Below, in pieces: positions 8,723 through 15,931 of a stretch of DNA of 17,651 bases. The stretch spans positions 935-18,585 of the forward strand of contig DGDY01000138.1 in assembly GCA_002385675.1 (NCBI GenBank), in the 5' to 3' direction. A model generated the notes under the pieces. That model did not search any database, had not been told where the DNA came from, and saw nothing but the letters and a program-made list of their open reading frames with translations. This DNA comes from Anaerolineales bacterium UBA3940 (GTDB lineage: Bacteria; Chloroflexota; Anaerolineae; Aggregatilineales; UBA3940). Made by a program: the position numbers and the translations under genes. The first letter of the stretch is position 1. Every line of letters starts with the position of its first letter.

Positions 8723-10200
8723 CAGAACCGCTAATCTACGACCTGAGTTCGCCGGGGCGGAAGGGCATCCAGATGCCCGCGCCGGATGTCCCGCTCGCGG
8801 AGCTTCCGCAGGACCTACTGCGCGACGAGCTGGATCTGCCCGAGGTGAGCGAGATCGACGTGGTACGGCACTTCACCCGCCTGTCGCAGATGAACCACGG
8901 CATCGACATCGGCATGTACCCGCTCGGCTCGTGCACAATGAAGTATAACCCCAAGCTGAACGAGGACATGGCACGCCTGCCGGGCTTCGCCGCGCTGCAC
9001 CCCTACCAGCCGCTTGACACCGTTCAGGGCGCGCTGGAGGTGATTTTCAACGTGCAGGAATGGCTGAAGGAGCTTGGCGGGTTTGCGGCGGTGTCGCTCC
9101 AGCCCGCAGCCGGGGCGCAGGGCGAGCTTGCCGGTGTGCTGATCATGCGCAAGTATCACCTCGACCGGGGCGATACGAAGCGCAACAAGATGCTTATCCC
9201 CGACTCGGCGCACGGCACGAACCCCGCCAGCTCGTCGATGAGCGGCCTGCACGTCGTGGAGATCCCCTCCGATGACCGGGGCAACATCGACCTTGAGGCG
9301 CTGCGGGCGGAGTGCGATGACACCGTCGTTGGCCTGATGCTGACCAACCCGAACACGCTTGGCCTGTTCGAGGAGCATCTTGAAGAGGTTATCGAGCTGG
9401 TGCATGGCTGCGGCGGCCTGATGTACGGCGACGGCGCGAACTTCAATGCCCTGATGGGCATCATGCGCCCCGGCGACATCGGCTTTGACGTGATGCACTT
9501 CAACCTGCACAAGACGTTCAGCACGCCGCACGGCGGCGGCGGTCCCGGCGCTGGCCCGGTCGGCGTGGCCGAGCATCTTGTGGACTTCCTGCCCGGCCCG
9601 ATCGTCGAGATCGTCGAGGAGCCGGAGTCGGAGGACGAACTGCCGGTGTACGGCTTCGTCACGCCTGCCAAGTCGATTGGCCGCATGAAGGCGTACTACG
9701 GGCAGTTCGGCATGCTGGTCCGCGCGCTGTCGTACATGCTGGTCTACGGCGGCGAGGGGCTGCGGCGCGTCAGCGAGATGGCCGTGCTCAACGCCAACTA
9801 CCTGCGCGTCAAGCTCAACGACACGTACCACGTGCCGCATGACCGCATCAGCATGCACGAGTTCGTGTGTGAGGGCCGCTTCGACGATGCGCCGGACATC
9901 CACGCGCTCGACATCTCCAAGCGGCTGATCGACTACGGCTTCCACCCGCCGACGAACTACTTCCCGCTCATCGTCCATGAGGCGCTCATGATCGAGCCGA
10001 CCGAGACGGAGAGCAAGGAAACGCTTGACCAGTTCATCGAGGCGATGAAGGCCATTGCCCGCGAGGCGCGTGAGAACCCCGAAGTGTTGCGCGAGGCGCC
10101 GCACACCGCGCCCATCAAGCGACTGGACGAGGTCGGCGCGGCGCGCAACCTGGTGCTGTGCTGCCGCCCGGTCAACCTGCCCGAGCCTACTGCCAAGTAA
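8719..10200 (+). CDS. gcvPB: Glycine dehydrogenase (decarboxylating) subunit 2
   Basis: The beta part of the P protein, which carries the pyridoxal phosphate. The 493-aa product shows the PLP-lysine segment HFNLHKTFSTPHGGGGPG with Lys265, as well as 'GMYPLGSCTMKYNPK', 'HPYQP', 'PDSAHGTNPAS' and 'ANFNALMGIMRPGDIGFDV'. All fit the GcvPB family at normal length. The start overlaps the gcvPA stop (ATGA) and has GGAGGT at 8707-8712 inside the gcvPA coding end. It is the last gene of the riboswitch operon; a strong terminator follows about 40 bp after the stop. The 480-codon open frame on the opposite strand is a codon-bias shadow. Confidence 0.98.
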   Translation: MTEPLIYDLSSPGRKGIQMPAPDVPLAELPQDLLRDELDLPEVSEIDVVRHFTRLSQMNHGIDIGMYPLGSCTMKYNPKLNEDMARLPGFAALHPYQPLDTVQGALEVIFNVQEWLKELGGFAAVSLQPAAGAQGELAGVLIMRKYHLDRGDTKRNKMLIPDSAHGTNPASSSMSGLHVVEIPSDDRGNIDLEALRAECDDTVVGLMLTNPNTLGLFEEHLEEVIELVHGCGGLMYGDGANFNALMGIMRPGDIGFDVMHFNLHKTFSTPHGGGGPGAGPVGVAEHLVDFLPGPIVEIVEEPESEDELPVYGFVTPAKSIGRMKAYYGQFGMLVRALSYMLVYGGEGLRRVSEMAVLNANYLRVKLNDTYHVPHDRISMHEFVCEGRFDDAPDIHALDISKRLIDYGFHPPTNYFPLIVHEALMIEPTETESKETLDQFIEAMKAIAREARENPEVLREAPHTAPIKRLDEVGAARNLVLCCRPVNLPEPTAK

Positions 10201-10240
10201 CAGTGGTGGCGCGGTAGGGTCAGAACCCGAACGAAAATGA

Positions 10241-10271
10241 AGAGACGCCCGGCACACTGCCGGGCGTCTTT
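10241..10271. terminator. Bidirectional terminator between gcvPB and tRNA-Val
   Basis: An 11-bp perfect stem (10244-10254 with 10258-10268) with a 3-base loop, extendable by up to three pairs. On the plus strand TTTGTTGTG follows; on the minus strand TCTTCATTTTCG follows. It can end both the gcv transcript and the convergent tRNA transcript. Confidence 0.85.
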
Positions 10272-10277
10272 GTTGTG

Positions 10278-10351
10278 TGGGCGGTACAAGACTCGAACTT
10301 GTGACCTCCTCCTTGTAAGGGAGGCGCTCTATCCAACTGAGCTAACCGCCC
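10278..10351 (-). tRNA. tRNA-Val(UAC)
   Basis: On the minus strand a 74-nt cloverleaf can be drawn: acceptor GGGCGGT/ACCGCCC (7 bp), D arm GCTC/GAGC, anticodon stem CCTCC/GGAGG with loop CTTACAA (anticodon TAC in DNA, UAC in RNA), a 5-nt variable region, and T arm ACAAG/CTTGT with loop TTCGAGT. All stems pair fully. The discriminator is A, and the next bases are CAC, so CCA is not encoded and must be added. It decodes GUA and probably other GUN codons. It is a single tRNA, not part of an array. Confidence 0.97.
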
Positions 10352-10362
10352 GCCGACGGCTT

Positions 10363-10391
10363 ATTATACCCAAGCGCAGAGCGGAGTACAA
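10363..10391 (-). promoter_or_regulatory. Promoter of tRNA-Val
   Basis: On the minus strand TTGTAC (10386-10391), 17-bp spacer, TATAAT (10363-10368). The predicted start is a few bases upstream of the tRNA 5' end. The -10 is perfect and the -35 keeps the TTG. Confidence 0.7.
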
Positions 10392-10425
10392 AGACGCGGG
10401 CCGCGCACTGATGCGATGTTAACCC

Positions 10426-10524
10426 TTGTCTGAACCCCCTCTAACCTCGCTTCGCCCGGTTTGTCTCCCCCTTGCAAGGGGGAGGTGGTGAGATCCGCGA
10501 AGCGAAGTCCGTCAGAAGGGGTTC
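10426..10524. repeat. Nested foldback repeat, long copy
   Basis: A non-coding element of about 99 bp built from three nested dyads: outer GAACCCC/GGGGTTC (10432-10438 with 10518-10524), middle 9 bp (10447-10455 with 10497-10505) and a central 20-base perfect palindrome (10465-10484) made of C-rich and G-rich arms around TTGCAA. It shares 18 identical bases of the core plus the TTGTCTG leader with the copy at 13045-13087. It lies between the tRNA promoter and the dcd stop, and may also act as a 3' hairpin for dcd. It has no coding capacity. Confidence 0.7.
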
Positions 10525-10557
10525 CGATGTCGTTTTGCGCCCCCCTGAAACTACCGG

Positions 10558-11112
10558 CTAGATCCTCGGTAGCACCAGCCCCTGCTGGCCCTGGTACTTG
10601 CCGCGGCGATCCGCGTAGCTGACGGCGCACTCCTCGTCGCCCTCAAAGAACAGCACCTGCGCGATGCCCTCGTTGGCATAAATCCTCGCCGGGAGCGGCG
10701 TTACGTTGCTGATCTCCAGCGTGATGATGCCCTCCCAGCCGGCCTCAAGCACCGTCGTCGGGATGAGCACGCCCGCGCGGATGTACGTCGACTTGCACAG
10801 GACGATCCCCGTGACGTTGCGCGGCATGCGGATGTATTCGACTGACCGGGCCAGCACAAACGAGTTCGGCGGGATGGTGCAGACGTCGCCCTTCACGTCC
10901 ACGTATGCGTTCGGGTCGAAGTTCTTGGGGTCGACGACGGTGGAATGCACGTTCGTAAAGACCTTGAACTCGTCCGAGACGCGGATATCGTAGCCGTAGG
11001 ACGAGACACCGTACGAGATCACGCCCTCGCGGACCTGCCCGCTCACAAACGGCTCGATCATGCCGCATTCGGTTGCCATCTTCTCGATCCAGGTGTCAGA
11101 TTTGAGGCCCAT
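10558..11112 (-). CDS. dcd: dCTP deaminase
   Basis: Dcd converts dCTP to dUTP for thymidylate synthesis; some members go directly to dUMP, and which applies here is not settled. The 184-aa protein shows [49 protein letters not shown] with the conserved Arg, the catalytic Glu in ITLEISN, and the C-terminal [13 protein letters not shown]. The signature KSTY(I)RAG has Ile where Ala is more common, followed by VLIPTT. I chose ATG 11112 because family members begin 'MGxKSD'. A longer frame opens at TTG 11127, but those bases look like the purine-rich ribosome site (AGAGAAGAGG). It follows argS by 109 bp on the same strand with no clear promoter between, so co-transcription is likely. Confidence 0.94.
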   Translation of the reverse strand: MGLKSDTWIEKMATECGMIEPFVSGQVREGVISYGVSSYGYDIRVSDEFKVFTNVHSTVVDPKNFDPNAYVDVKGDVCTIPPNSFVLARSVEYIRMPRNVTGIVLCKSTYIRAGVLIPTTVLEAGWEGIITLEISNVTPLPARIYANEGIAQVLFFEGDEECAVSYADRRGKYQGQQGLVLPRI

Positions 11113-11181
11113 TTCCTCTTCTCTCAACGTCAGGGTCAGCAGGTTTGTCGTCCACAGATGAACACAGGTAGGTTACCGGGG

Positions 11182-11209
11182 CAGGGGCCGGTCCTCAACC
11201 CGACCCCTG
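11182..11209 (-). other. Hairpin between argS and dcd
   Basis: Arms 11182-11191 and 11200-11209 pair at nine of ten positions around an 8-base loop. No T-run follows on the minus strand. It may be a weak attenuator or mRNA 3'-end structure for argS rather than a full terminator. Confidence 0.4.
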
Positions 11210-11221
11210 TCAAGACCATCG

Positions 11222-12952
11222 CTACATCTGCTCCGGGGCGGACATGCCCATCAGGTCGAGCGTGCGCCGGAACACGATCTGTGCGGCGGCGTAGAGCTTC
11301 AGACGCGCCTTCGCCAGGTCCTCGGGCACATCGCTGTGCAGCGCTCGGACCTCATCATACGTCGGGTGGAAGGTGCGGGCAAGCTCCTCGTGTGCCCAGA
11401 ACGCGATCCGGTGCGGCTGAAGCTCCTGCACGCACGTCTCGATGATCTCCGGCAGTTCGATCAGCTTGCGGATCAGATTCAGTTCTGCCGGGCTGGTCAG
11501 CAGGGAGACATCGCCGCCCTCCATCGACACGCCGCGCTCTGCGGCTACGCGCATCATGCTGGCGCAACGCACGTGCGCGTTTTGGATGTAGTACACCGGG
11601 TTCTCGTTGGACTGCTTGCGGGCCAGTTCCAGGTCGAAGTCCATGTGAGACTCCGGGCTGCGGGCCAGCATGAAGTAGCGCACGGCGTCCGGCCCGACGT
11701 CGTCCACCAGCTCGTCAAGCGTGACGAACTCGCCCCGGCGCGTGCTCATGCGGACCGTCTCGCCGCCCTCCGAGAGCGTGACGAACTGGTGCAGGATCAC
11801 GCGGATGCGGTCGGCGGGGTAACCCAGCGCAGCGACCATAGCGTGAACGTCCTTCGCCTCCTCGATGTGGTCGGTGCCGAGGATGTTGATCGCGAGGTCG
11901 AAGCCGCGCTCCAGCTTGTTGATGTGGTAAGCCGTGTCGGGCAGGCGGTAGGTCGGCTCGCCGTCGGACTTCACCAGCGCCTTGTCCTTCTTCACGTTGC
12001 GCAGCTTGCGCATGCGGATCCACGTCGCAGTTGCGCCGCCGCTCGCCGCATCGAGTTCTTCCTCGTCGGGGCGCTCCTCGTAATCCTCATCACGCTCCGG
12101 GGTAGGGGCCTCGTAGACAAGCCCCTTCTCGCGCAGGGCGTCGAGCGTCCGCCAGACCGAGCCGTCCTCGTACAGCGACATCTCGTTGAAGAACACGTCA
12201 AAGGTGATGCCGATCCGCCCCAGCGAGGCGCGGATCATCTCGAAGATGCGGGCCTCGGCGGCCTCCTTGAACACCTCCCAACCGGCGTTCGCCAGTTCGT
12301 CGCCCCTCTCCGCGATCAGTTCGTCGGCGATATCGTAGATGTACTCGCCCCGGTAGCCGTCGGCGGGGAACTCCGCCTCAAGCCCCAGGCGCTCGCGGTA
12401 GCGTGCGCGGACGCTCTCACCGAGCAGGCGCATCTGCCGCCCGGCGTTGTTGAAATAGTACTCCATCTCGACATCATATCCGACGGCGCGCAGCAGCCGG
12501 GCGAGCGTGTCGCCCATCACGCCGCCACGCACGCGCCCGACGGTGATCGGCCCGGTCGGGTTGGCGCTGACGCACTCGACCTGTGCCCGCTTCCCGGCGA
12601 AGTCATCGAACTGTGCGTAGCTGTCGCCAGCGGCAAGGATGGCATCGACCTGCTGCTGCAGCCAGCGGTCAGCCAGCCGGAAGTTGATAAAGCCCCCGAC
12701 GCGCTCGATGCTGCCGATGTAGTCGGCTTCGGGGAAATGATCGATGATGGCCTGCGCGATGTCGTCCGGCTTCATGCGGGCGAGGCGCGCAAGCTGCATT
12801 GCCACCGGGGTGGCATAGTCGCCGTGATCGGCCTGGCGCGGGCGCGCGACGGATGGCTCCGGGATGTCGAATTCGGGCAGCGCACCGGCTTCCTGTGCGC
12901 GCTGGATGGCCTGTTTTATCTTCCCGGCAAGGTCTCTCGGTATGCGGATCAC
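11222..12952 (-). CDS. argS: Arginyl-tRNA synthetase
   Basis: Class I synthetase that charges tRNA-Arg. The 576-aa product has the N-terminal Add1-type domain ending in VGGFINF (85-91), then SANPTGPITVGRVRGGVMGD, where the ATP-binding HIGH signature is TVGR (137-140). EYYFNNAGRQ and KSDGEPTYRLPDTAYHINKLERGFD follow. ILGTDHIEE sits where GADH is common, and the KMSKS-equivalent is RMSTRRGEFVTLDEL (401-405). The C-terminal anticodon-binding domain ends GMSAPEQM, as is usual. An acidic stretch at residues 286-301 precedes the GGATATWIRM segment. The start is GTG 12952, with GAGGAG at 12959-12964 and 6-base spacing. dcd follows downstream. Identity is secure; the altered HIGH motif is noted separately. 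Confidence 0.96.
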   Translation of the reverse strand: MIRIPRDLAGKIKQAIQRAQEAGALPEFDIPEPSVARPRQADHGDYATPVAMQLARLARMKPDDIAQAIIDHFPEADYIGSIERVGGFINFRLADRWLQQQVDAILAAGDSYAQFDDFAGKRAQVECVSANPTGPITVGRVRGGVMGDTLARLLRAVGYDVEMEYYFNNAGRQMRLLGESVRARYRERLGLEAEFPADGYRGEYIYDIADELIAERGDELANAGWEVFKEAAEARIFEMIRASLGRIGITFDVFFNEMSLYEDGSVWRTLDALREKGLVYEAPTPERDEDYEERPDEEELDAASGGATATWIRMRKLRNVKKDKALVKSDGEPTYRLPDTAYHINKLERGFDLAINILGTDHIEEAKDVHAMVAALGYPADRIRVILHQFVTLSEGGETVRMSTRRGEFVTLDELVDDVGPDAVRYFMLARSPESHMDFDLELARKQSNENPVYYIQNAHVRCASMMRVAAERGVSMEGGDVSLLTSPAELNLIRKLIELPEIIETCVQELQPHRIAFWAHEELARTFHPTYDEVRALHSDVPEDLAKARLKLYAAAQIVFRRTLDLMGMSAPEQM

Positions 12953-12958
12953 AACTCA

Positions 12959-12964
12959 CTCCTC
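12959..12964 (-). promoter_or_regulatory. Shine-Dalgarno site of argS (GTG start)
   Basis: GAGGAG on the minus strand, 6 bases before GTG 12952. It supports the GTG start over other in-frame choices. Confidence 0.7.
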
Positions 12965-12987
12965 ACATGGCTGGAAATGCGCCCGCA

Positions 12988-12996
12988 ATTGTATCA
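12988..12996 (-). promoter_or_regulatory. Extended -10 promoter of argS
   Basis: On the minus strand TGA-TACAAT, with TACAAT at 12988-12993. No good -35 is found at 17 bp. The predicted start is about 30 bp upstream of the GTG. Confidence 0.55.
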
Positions 12997-13044
12997 CGGA
13001 TTGCGCGTGTGTCCATTGCGACGGTGGCTGTTGGTGTGACACCT

Positions 13045-13087
13045 TTGTCTGGGAACCCCTCCAGCCTCCCCCTTGCAAGGGGGGCTG
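13045..13087. repeat. Foldback repeat, short copy
   Basis: This copy shares the leader TTGTCTG followed by AACCCC and the 18-base core (13066-13083 here, 10465-10482 in the long copy). The middle dyad of the long copy is absent, as if internally deleted. The core can form a hairpin with arms 13068-13072 and 13079-13083, extended by CAGC/GCTG (13062-13065 with 13084-13087) across a two-base bulge. It lies between argS and the methyltransferase stop. Confidence 0.65.
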
Positions 13088-13094
13088 CCTGCTC

Positions 13095-13943
13095 TCACTG
13101 CTTGCCGCGTATGTCGATGATGCCGTCCTTCACGGGGTAGGCGGCGTGACACACCCCGCAGCATAGTTCGGCGGGGTGTTCCTCCCACTGCGCAGAGCGG
13201 CACGCGGGGCAGTGCAGCACATCGAGCATGTGGCGCGCGCCGCTCGGCACATGCCCCGGTTTCACCGCCCACACAAGGTCATAATCGACCTGCCAGGGCA
13301 GAAGCTCGACGCGTGTTAGCCCCAGCGATTCCAGCAGCGCGCGGAACTCGTCGGGGGAGTGCGTCTTGCCGGGCATGAGCGCGGCATTCCAGCCGCGCCG
13401 TCGCGTCGTGACGAGGATCCCGCCCGGTCGCAGCACGCGCACCGCCTCGGCAAGCTGGGTCGCCGGGTCGGGGGTGAACTCCAGCATCTCCAGTACCGTC
13501 ACGGCGTCGAACGCCCCGTCGGCAAAGGGTAGCGAGGATGCATCCCGCCACAGCAGCATCAGCCGGTGCTCGTTGCCCCGCAGCTTTTGGGCGGCGATCT
13601 CCAGCATCGAGCGGGAGGCGTCCACGCCGATCACTCGCCCGCGAAAGGCAGGCTGCTCGAAGAGCGCCAGCGGCAGGCGCCCGGTGCCGGTTGCGATGTC
13701 CAGCACGAGCGCGCCGGGTACGGGCCGCAGCATGTCGGCCAGCGGACGCCCCAGAAAGACCGCCTCCATGTCATCGTCGTACTGCTTGATGTCGTCGTAG
13801 CGGCGCGCGGCGAGGTCGTACAGCCAGGTCACGACGCGCTGTCCGAGGTACACGCCCTCGGCGATGATAAGCTGCCAGTACAGGATCGCGCCGAGCGCGA
13901 CCAGACCAGCCGCCACCAGCACCACGATCAGCCAGGGCGGCAT
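13095..13943 (-). CDS. Membrane-anchored SAM methyltransferase with C-terminal Trm112-like zinc ribbon
   Basis: A 282-aa class I SAM-dependent methyltransferase. An N-terminal hydrophobic helix (about 4-26) suggests membrane anchoring. The Rossmann domain shows motif I LVLDIATGTGRLP (79-91), the acidic residue of motif II in VIGVDAS (Asp108), a 'DASSLPFADGAFDAV' motif, and LRPGG (171-175). After residue 240 a zinc-ribbon module follows with Cys245, Cys248, Cys261/262 and Cys265 and the ending AAYPVKDGIIDI, which is the hallmark of Trm112-like proteins (YPVxDGIP). Those are usually separate small activators of methyltransferases. The substrate is unknown; a quinone, a lipid and RNA are all possible. 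It starts 2 bp after the epimerase stop and is surely translated from the same message. Confidence 0.85.
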   Translation of the reverse strand: MPPWLIVVLVAAGLVALGAILYWQLIIAEGVYLGQRVVTWLYDLAARRYDDIKQYDDDMEAVFLGRPLADMLRPVPGALVLDIATGTGRLPLALFEQPAFRGRVIGVDASRSMLEIAAQKLRGNEHRLMLLWRDASSLPFADGAFDAVTVLEMLEFTPDPATQLAEAVRVLRPGGILVTTRRRGWNAALMPGKTHSPDEFRALLESLGLTRVELLPWQVDYDLVWAVKPGHVPSGARHMLDVLHCPACRSAQWEEHPAELCCGVCHAAYPVKDGIIDIRGKQ

Positions 13944-13945
13944 GT

Positions 13946-14932
13946 CTACAGGATACCCTCCGCCCGCAGCCAGGCTTCGCTGCGGCGCAGCCCCTCATGC
14001 AGCGATACGCGCGGCTCCCAGCCGAGCACGTCCTTTGCCTTCTGGTTGGAGATCTGCCCGCCCTCGCAAAGCTGAGAGATGATGTACGCAACCCGGTAGC
14101 GCTTGAAGAATGGCTCGGCGAAGAAGGCCGCCGTGCGTGCCAGCCAGCAGGGCACGCGGATCGCGCGGGTGGTGGGGACCATAGCCATGTACCCGCCGAG
14201 GAAGTCCCGCATGGTGATTGGCCCGTCGTCCACCGCGTTGAACGTCTCGCCGGGGGCAGCGGGGTGCGTGGCAGCAAGCACCAGCAGGTCGAGCAGGTTG
14301 TCGATGTAGATGGGGAAGGCGCTTGCCCCGCCGCCGCTCAGGAGCGGCATCCGGCCTTTCTTTGCCCACCGCGCGAGGCGCGCCGTCCACGTGGGAGAGC
14401 CAGGCCCGTAGACCATGCCGGGGCGCACGATTACGGCCTTTAGCCCGGTCTCGGCGGCGACCTGCCGCAGAGCCGCTTCGGCCTGGATCTTCGTGTCGCC
14501 GTAGGGATAGTTGAACAGCTTGAGGGGCGTTGTCTCGTCCACGTCGCGCCCGCCGCGAATGCCGTAGACCGAGATGCTGCTCGTGAACACGAACCGCTCG
14601 ACGCCTGCCGCCGCGCTGACCTCGGCCAGATCGCGCGTGGCGGTGACGTTCACCGGGTAGGCGTTCTTGACGTCCCCACGGCCCAGCCACGCAGCGATGT
14701 GCATCACAACCTCGACGCCCTGCGCGACGATCTCGGCCATGCGTTGGCGGTCGGTGATGTCGCCGCGCACCACCTCGATGCCTGCCGCACGCAGACCATC
14801 TGCGCTCCCGGGCCTGCGTTCCAGCGCAAGGACGTGCGCCCCGTCGTTGTGGAGCCGCCGCGCCAGGTGCCCGCCGATAAAGCCGGTCGCGCCGGTGACC
14901 AGCACGCGCTTGCCTGCCAGTGTGCCACTCAT
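13946..14932 (-). CDS. NAD-dependent epimerase/dehydratase (extended SDR)
   Basis: A 328-aa extended short-chain dehydrogenase/reductase. It has the NAD(P)-binding TGATGFIG (13-20), the conserved Ser region FTSSISVYG (116-124), the catalytic YGDTK (Tyr144, Lys148), and the substrate-loop start VRPGMVYGPGSP. The C-terminal part (SGGGASAFPIYIDNLLDLL, FNAVDDGPIT) resembles sugar-nucleotide epimerases and 3-beta-hydroxysteroid-dehydrogenase-like members. The substrate cannot be fixed from sequence. ATG 14932 is preceded by AAGGAAG with about 5-base spacing. It forms a two-gene unit with the methyltransferase (2-bp gap), suggesting joint modification of a sugar, lipid or isoprenoid compound. It is divergent from the lipoprotein gene across a 204-bp gap. 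Confidence 0.88.
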   Translation of the reverse strand: MSGTLAGKRVLVTGATGFIGGHLARRLHNDGAHVLALERRPGSADGLRAAGIEVVRGDITDRQRMAEIVAQGVEVVMHIAAWLGRGDVKNAYPVNVTATRDLAEVSAAAGVERFVFTSSISVYGIRGGRDVDETTPLKLFNYPYGDTKIQAEAALRQVAAETGLKAVIVRPGMVYGPGSPTWTARLARWAKKGRMPLLSGGGASAFPIYIDNLLDLLVLAATHPAAPGETFNAVDDGPITMRDFLGGYMAMVPTTRAIRVPCWLARTAAFFAEPFFKRYRVAYIISQLCEGGQISNQKAKDVLGWEPRVSLHEGLRRSEAWLRAEGIL

Positions 14933-15086
14933 GGAACTTCCTTCGAGGTCCGTACGTTAAGGATATAGACTTAAAACATCGACGCCTCGCGCTGATTGGC
15001 GGGCTGCCGACGGAACAAGTGTAGCGGATGGCCCGAGCCGTCTGCAAGGGCGCCCGTTGGGGCTGGTGGCACGCTCTCAGGGCTGG

Positions 15087-15095
15087 TGCTACAAT
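15087..15095 (+). promoter_or_regulatory. Extended -10 promoter of the lipoprotein gene
   Basis: TGC-TACAAT, with TACAAT at 15090-15095, 42 bp before the ATG. The -35 position is poor. The nonamer GGGCTGGTG occurs at 15060-15068 and again at 15080-15088, two helical turns apart and overlapping the promoter; it could be an operator, though this is weak. The rest of the 14933-15136 gap shows no clear motif beyond an A/T-rich patch at about 14955-14978 that may hold the divergent promoter. Confidence 0.5.
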
Positions 15096-15136
15096 CCGGT
15101 CCGCCTATCTGGCTGACCCAGAGGAAAGGAAGAGCG

Positions 15137-15868
15137 ATGACAAAGACCGTACGCCTTCTCCCTATACTCGTGCTAGCCCTGGTGCTCGCTGCCTGTGGCG
15201 GAACGGGGATGGCACAGGTTCCGACCCAGACGCCGCAGTTCATCGTGATTACCGACACACCGGAGGGCGGCGTACCGGCCCAACCAGCCAGCACGCCGGA
15301 GCCCGGCGCAACGGACGCGTTGGGCGGCACGGCTGCGGTAGACACCGGCATCGTGCCTATCCCGACGCCGTTCCTCTGCAAGGCTCAGGTGATTGAGCAG
15401 AGCTTTGAAAACGGCTTTATGTTCTGGGTTGGGGGGACGACGGAAGAGCGTTGCAACGTGGAACACGACTTTACCCCCGGCTCAGGCGAAATCTGGATCT
15501 CGATCTTCCCTGATGGTGGGCAGGTCGGTGAGTGGGTTGTCGTGACGGATACGTTTGATGAGACGGTTGACCCCGAGTTCGACCCCAACCTGGAGCCGCC
15601 CTCGGAGGATCTGCGCCAGCCGGTTCGCGGCTTTGGCAAGGCATGGCGTGAGGCGCTCACGTCGGAACAGCGCGAGCGGCTTGGCTGGGCAACCGGCGAC
15701 GAACTGCCGTTTGTGACCGATTACCGCTACGATGCGGGCGGCTTCCTCAACGATGCGGGTGAGTACGTGCCGCGCCCCGGTATGCACCGCATTATGGGGC
15801 TGGGCGGCGAGCAGTTCTTCTACGACGAGCAGAGCCGCGCGACCTTCTACATCCCGCCGCAGCAGTAG
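15137..15868 (+). CDS. Secreted lipoprotein with PVRGFG/LGWA motifs, function unknown
   Basis: A 243-aa predicted lipoprotein: basic N-terminus, hydrophobic stretch 7-17 and lipobox LAAC with Cys20. A Thr/Pro/Gly-rich linker (about 24-80) leads to a C-terminal domain. That domain has 'FENGFMFW' (90-97), 'QPVRGFGKAWRE' (161-172), 'RLGWATGDE' (181-189) and 'GGEQFFYDEQSRATFYI' near the end. I have seen this set of motifs in many secreted Chloroflexota proteins, but no function is known to me. Two cysteines (Cys81 and Cys106) flank the first motif and might form a disulfide. ATG 15137 has GAGGAAAGGA just upstream at 15121-15130; the frame is open earlier but without a signal sequence. The gene stands alone and ends in a hairpin. 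Confidence 0.8.
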   Translation: MTKTVRLLPILVLALVLAACGGTGMAQVPTQTPQFIVITDTPEGGVPAQPASTPEPGATDALGGTAAVDTGIVPIPTPFLCKAQVIEQSFENGFMFWVGGTTEERCNVEHDFTPGSGEIWISIFPDGGQVGEWVVVTDTFDETVDPEFDPNLEPPSEDLRQPVRGFGKAWREALTSEQRERLGWATGDELPFVTDYRYDAGGFLNDAGEYVPRPGMHRIMGLGGEQFFYDEQSRATFYIPPQQ

Positions 15869-15893
15869 CCGCGCGGGCTAGCAAGCGATCAGC

Positions 15894-15931
15894 AGGCGGA
15901 GGGCAGGCAGCAGCCACACCCCTCCGCCTTT
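15894..15931 (+). terminator. Intrinsic terminator of the lipoprotein gene
   Basis: A 10-bp perfect stem (15894-15903 with 15920-15929) with a 16-base loop. The downstream T-run is short (TTT then ATG), so it may be of moderate strength. It reaches into the convergent AMMECR1 stop codon. Confidence 0.6.

Noticed and set aside
8815..10257. A 480-codon open frame antisense to gcvPB
   Set aside because: It mirrors the gcvPB coding region, is rich in Arg, Val, His and Leu as expected for a high-GC shadow frame, and has no recognisable domain.
11336..13039. A 567-codon open frame antisense to argS
   Set aside because: It lies opposite a certain argS gene and its composition (repeated HAD, RV and LV strings) is that of a reverse-strand shadow.
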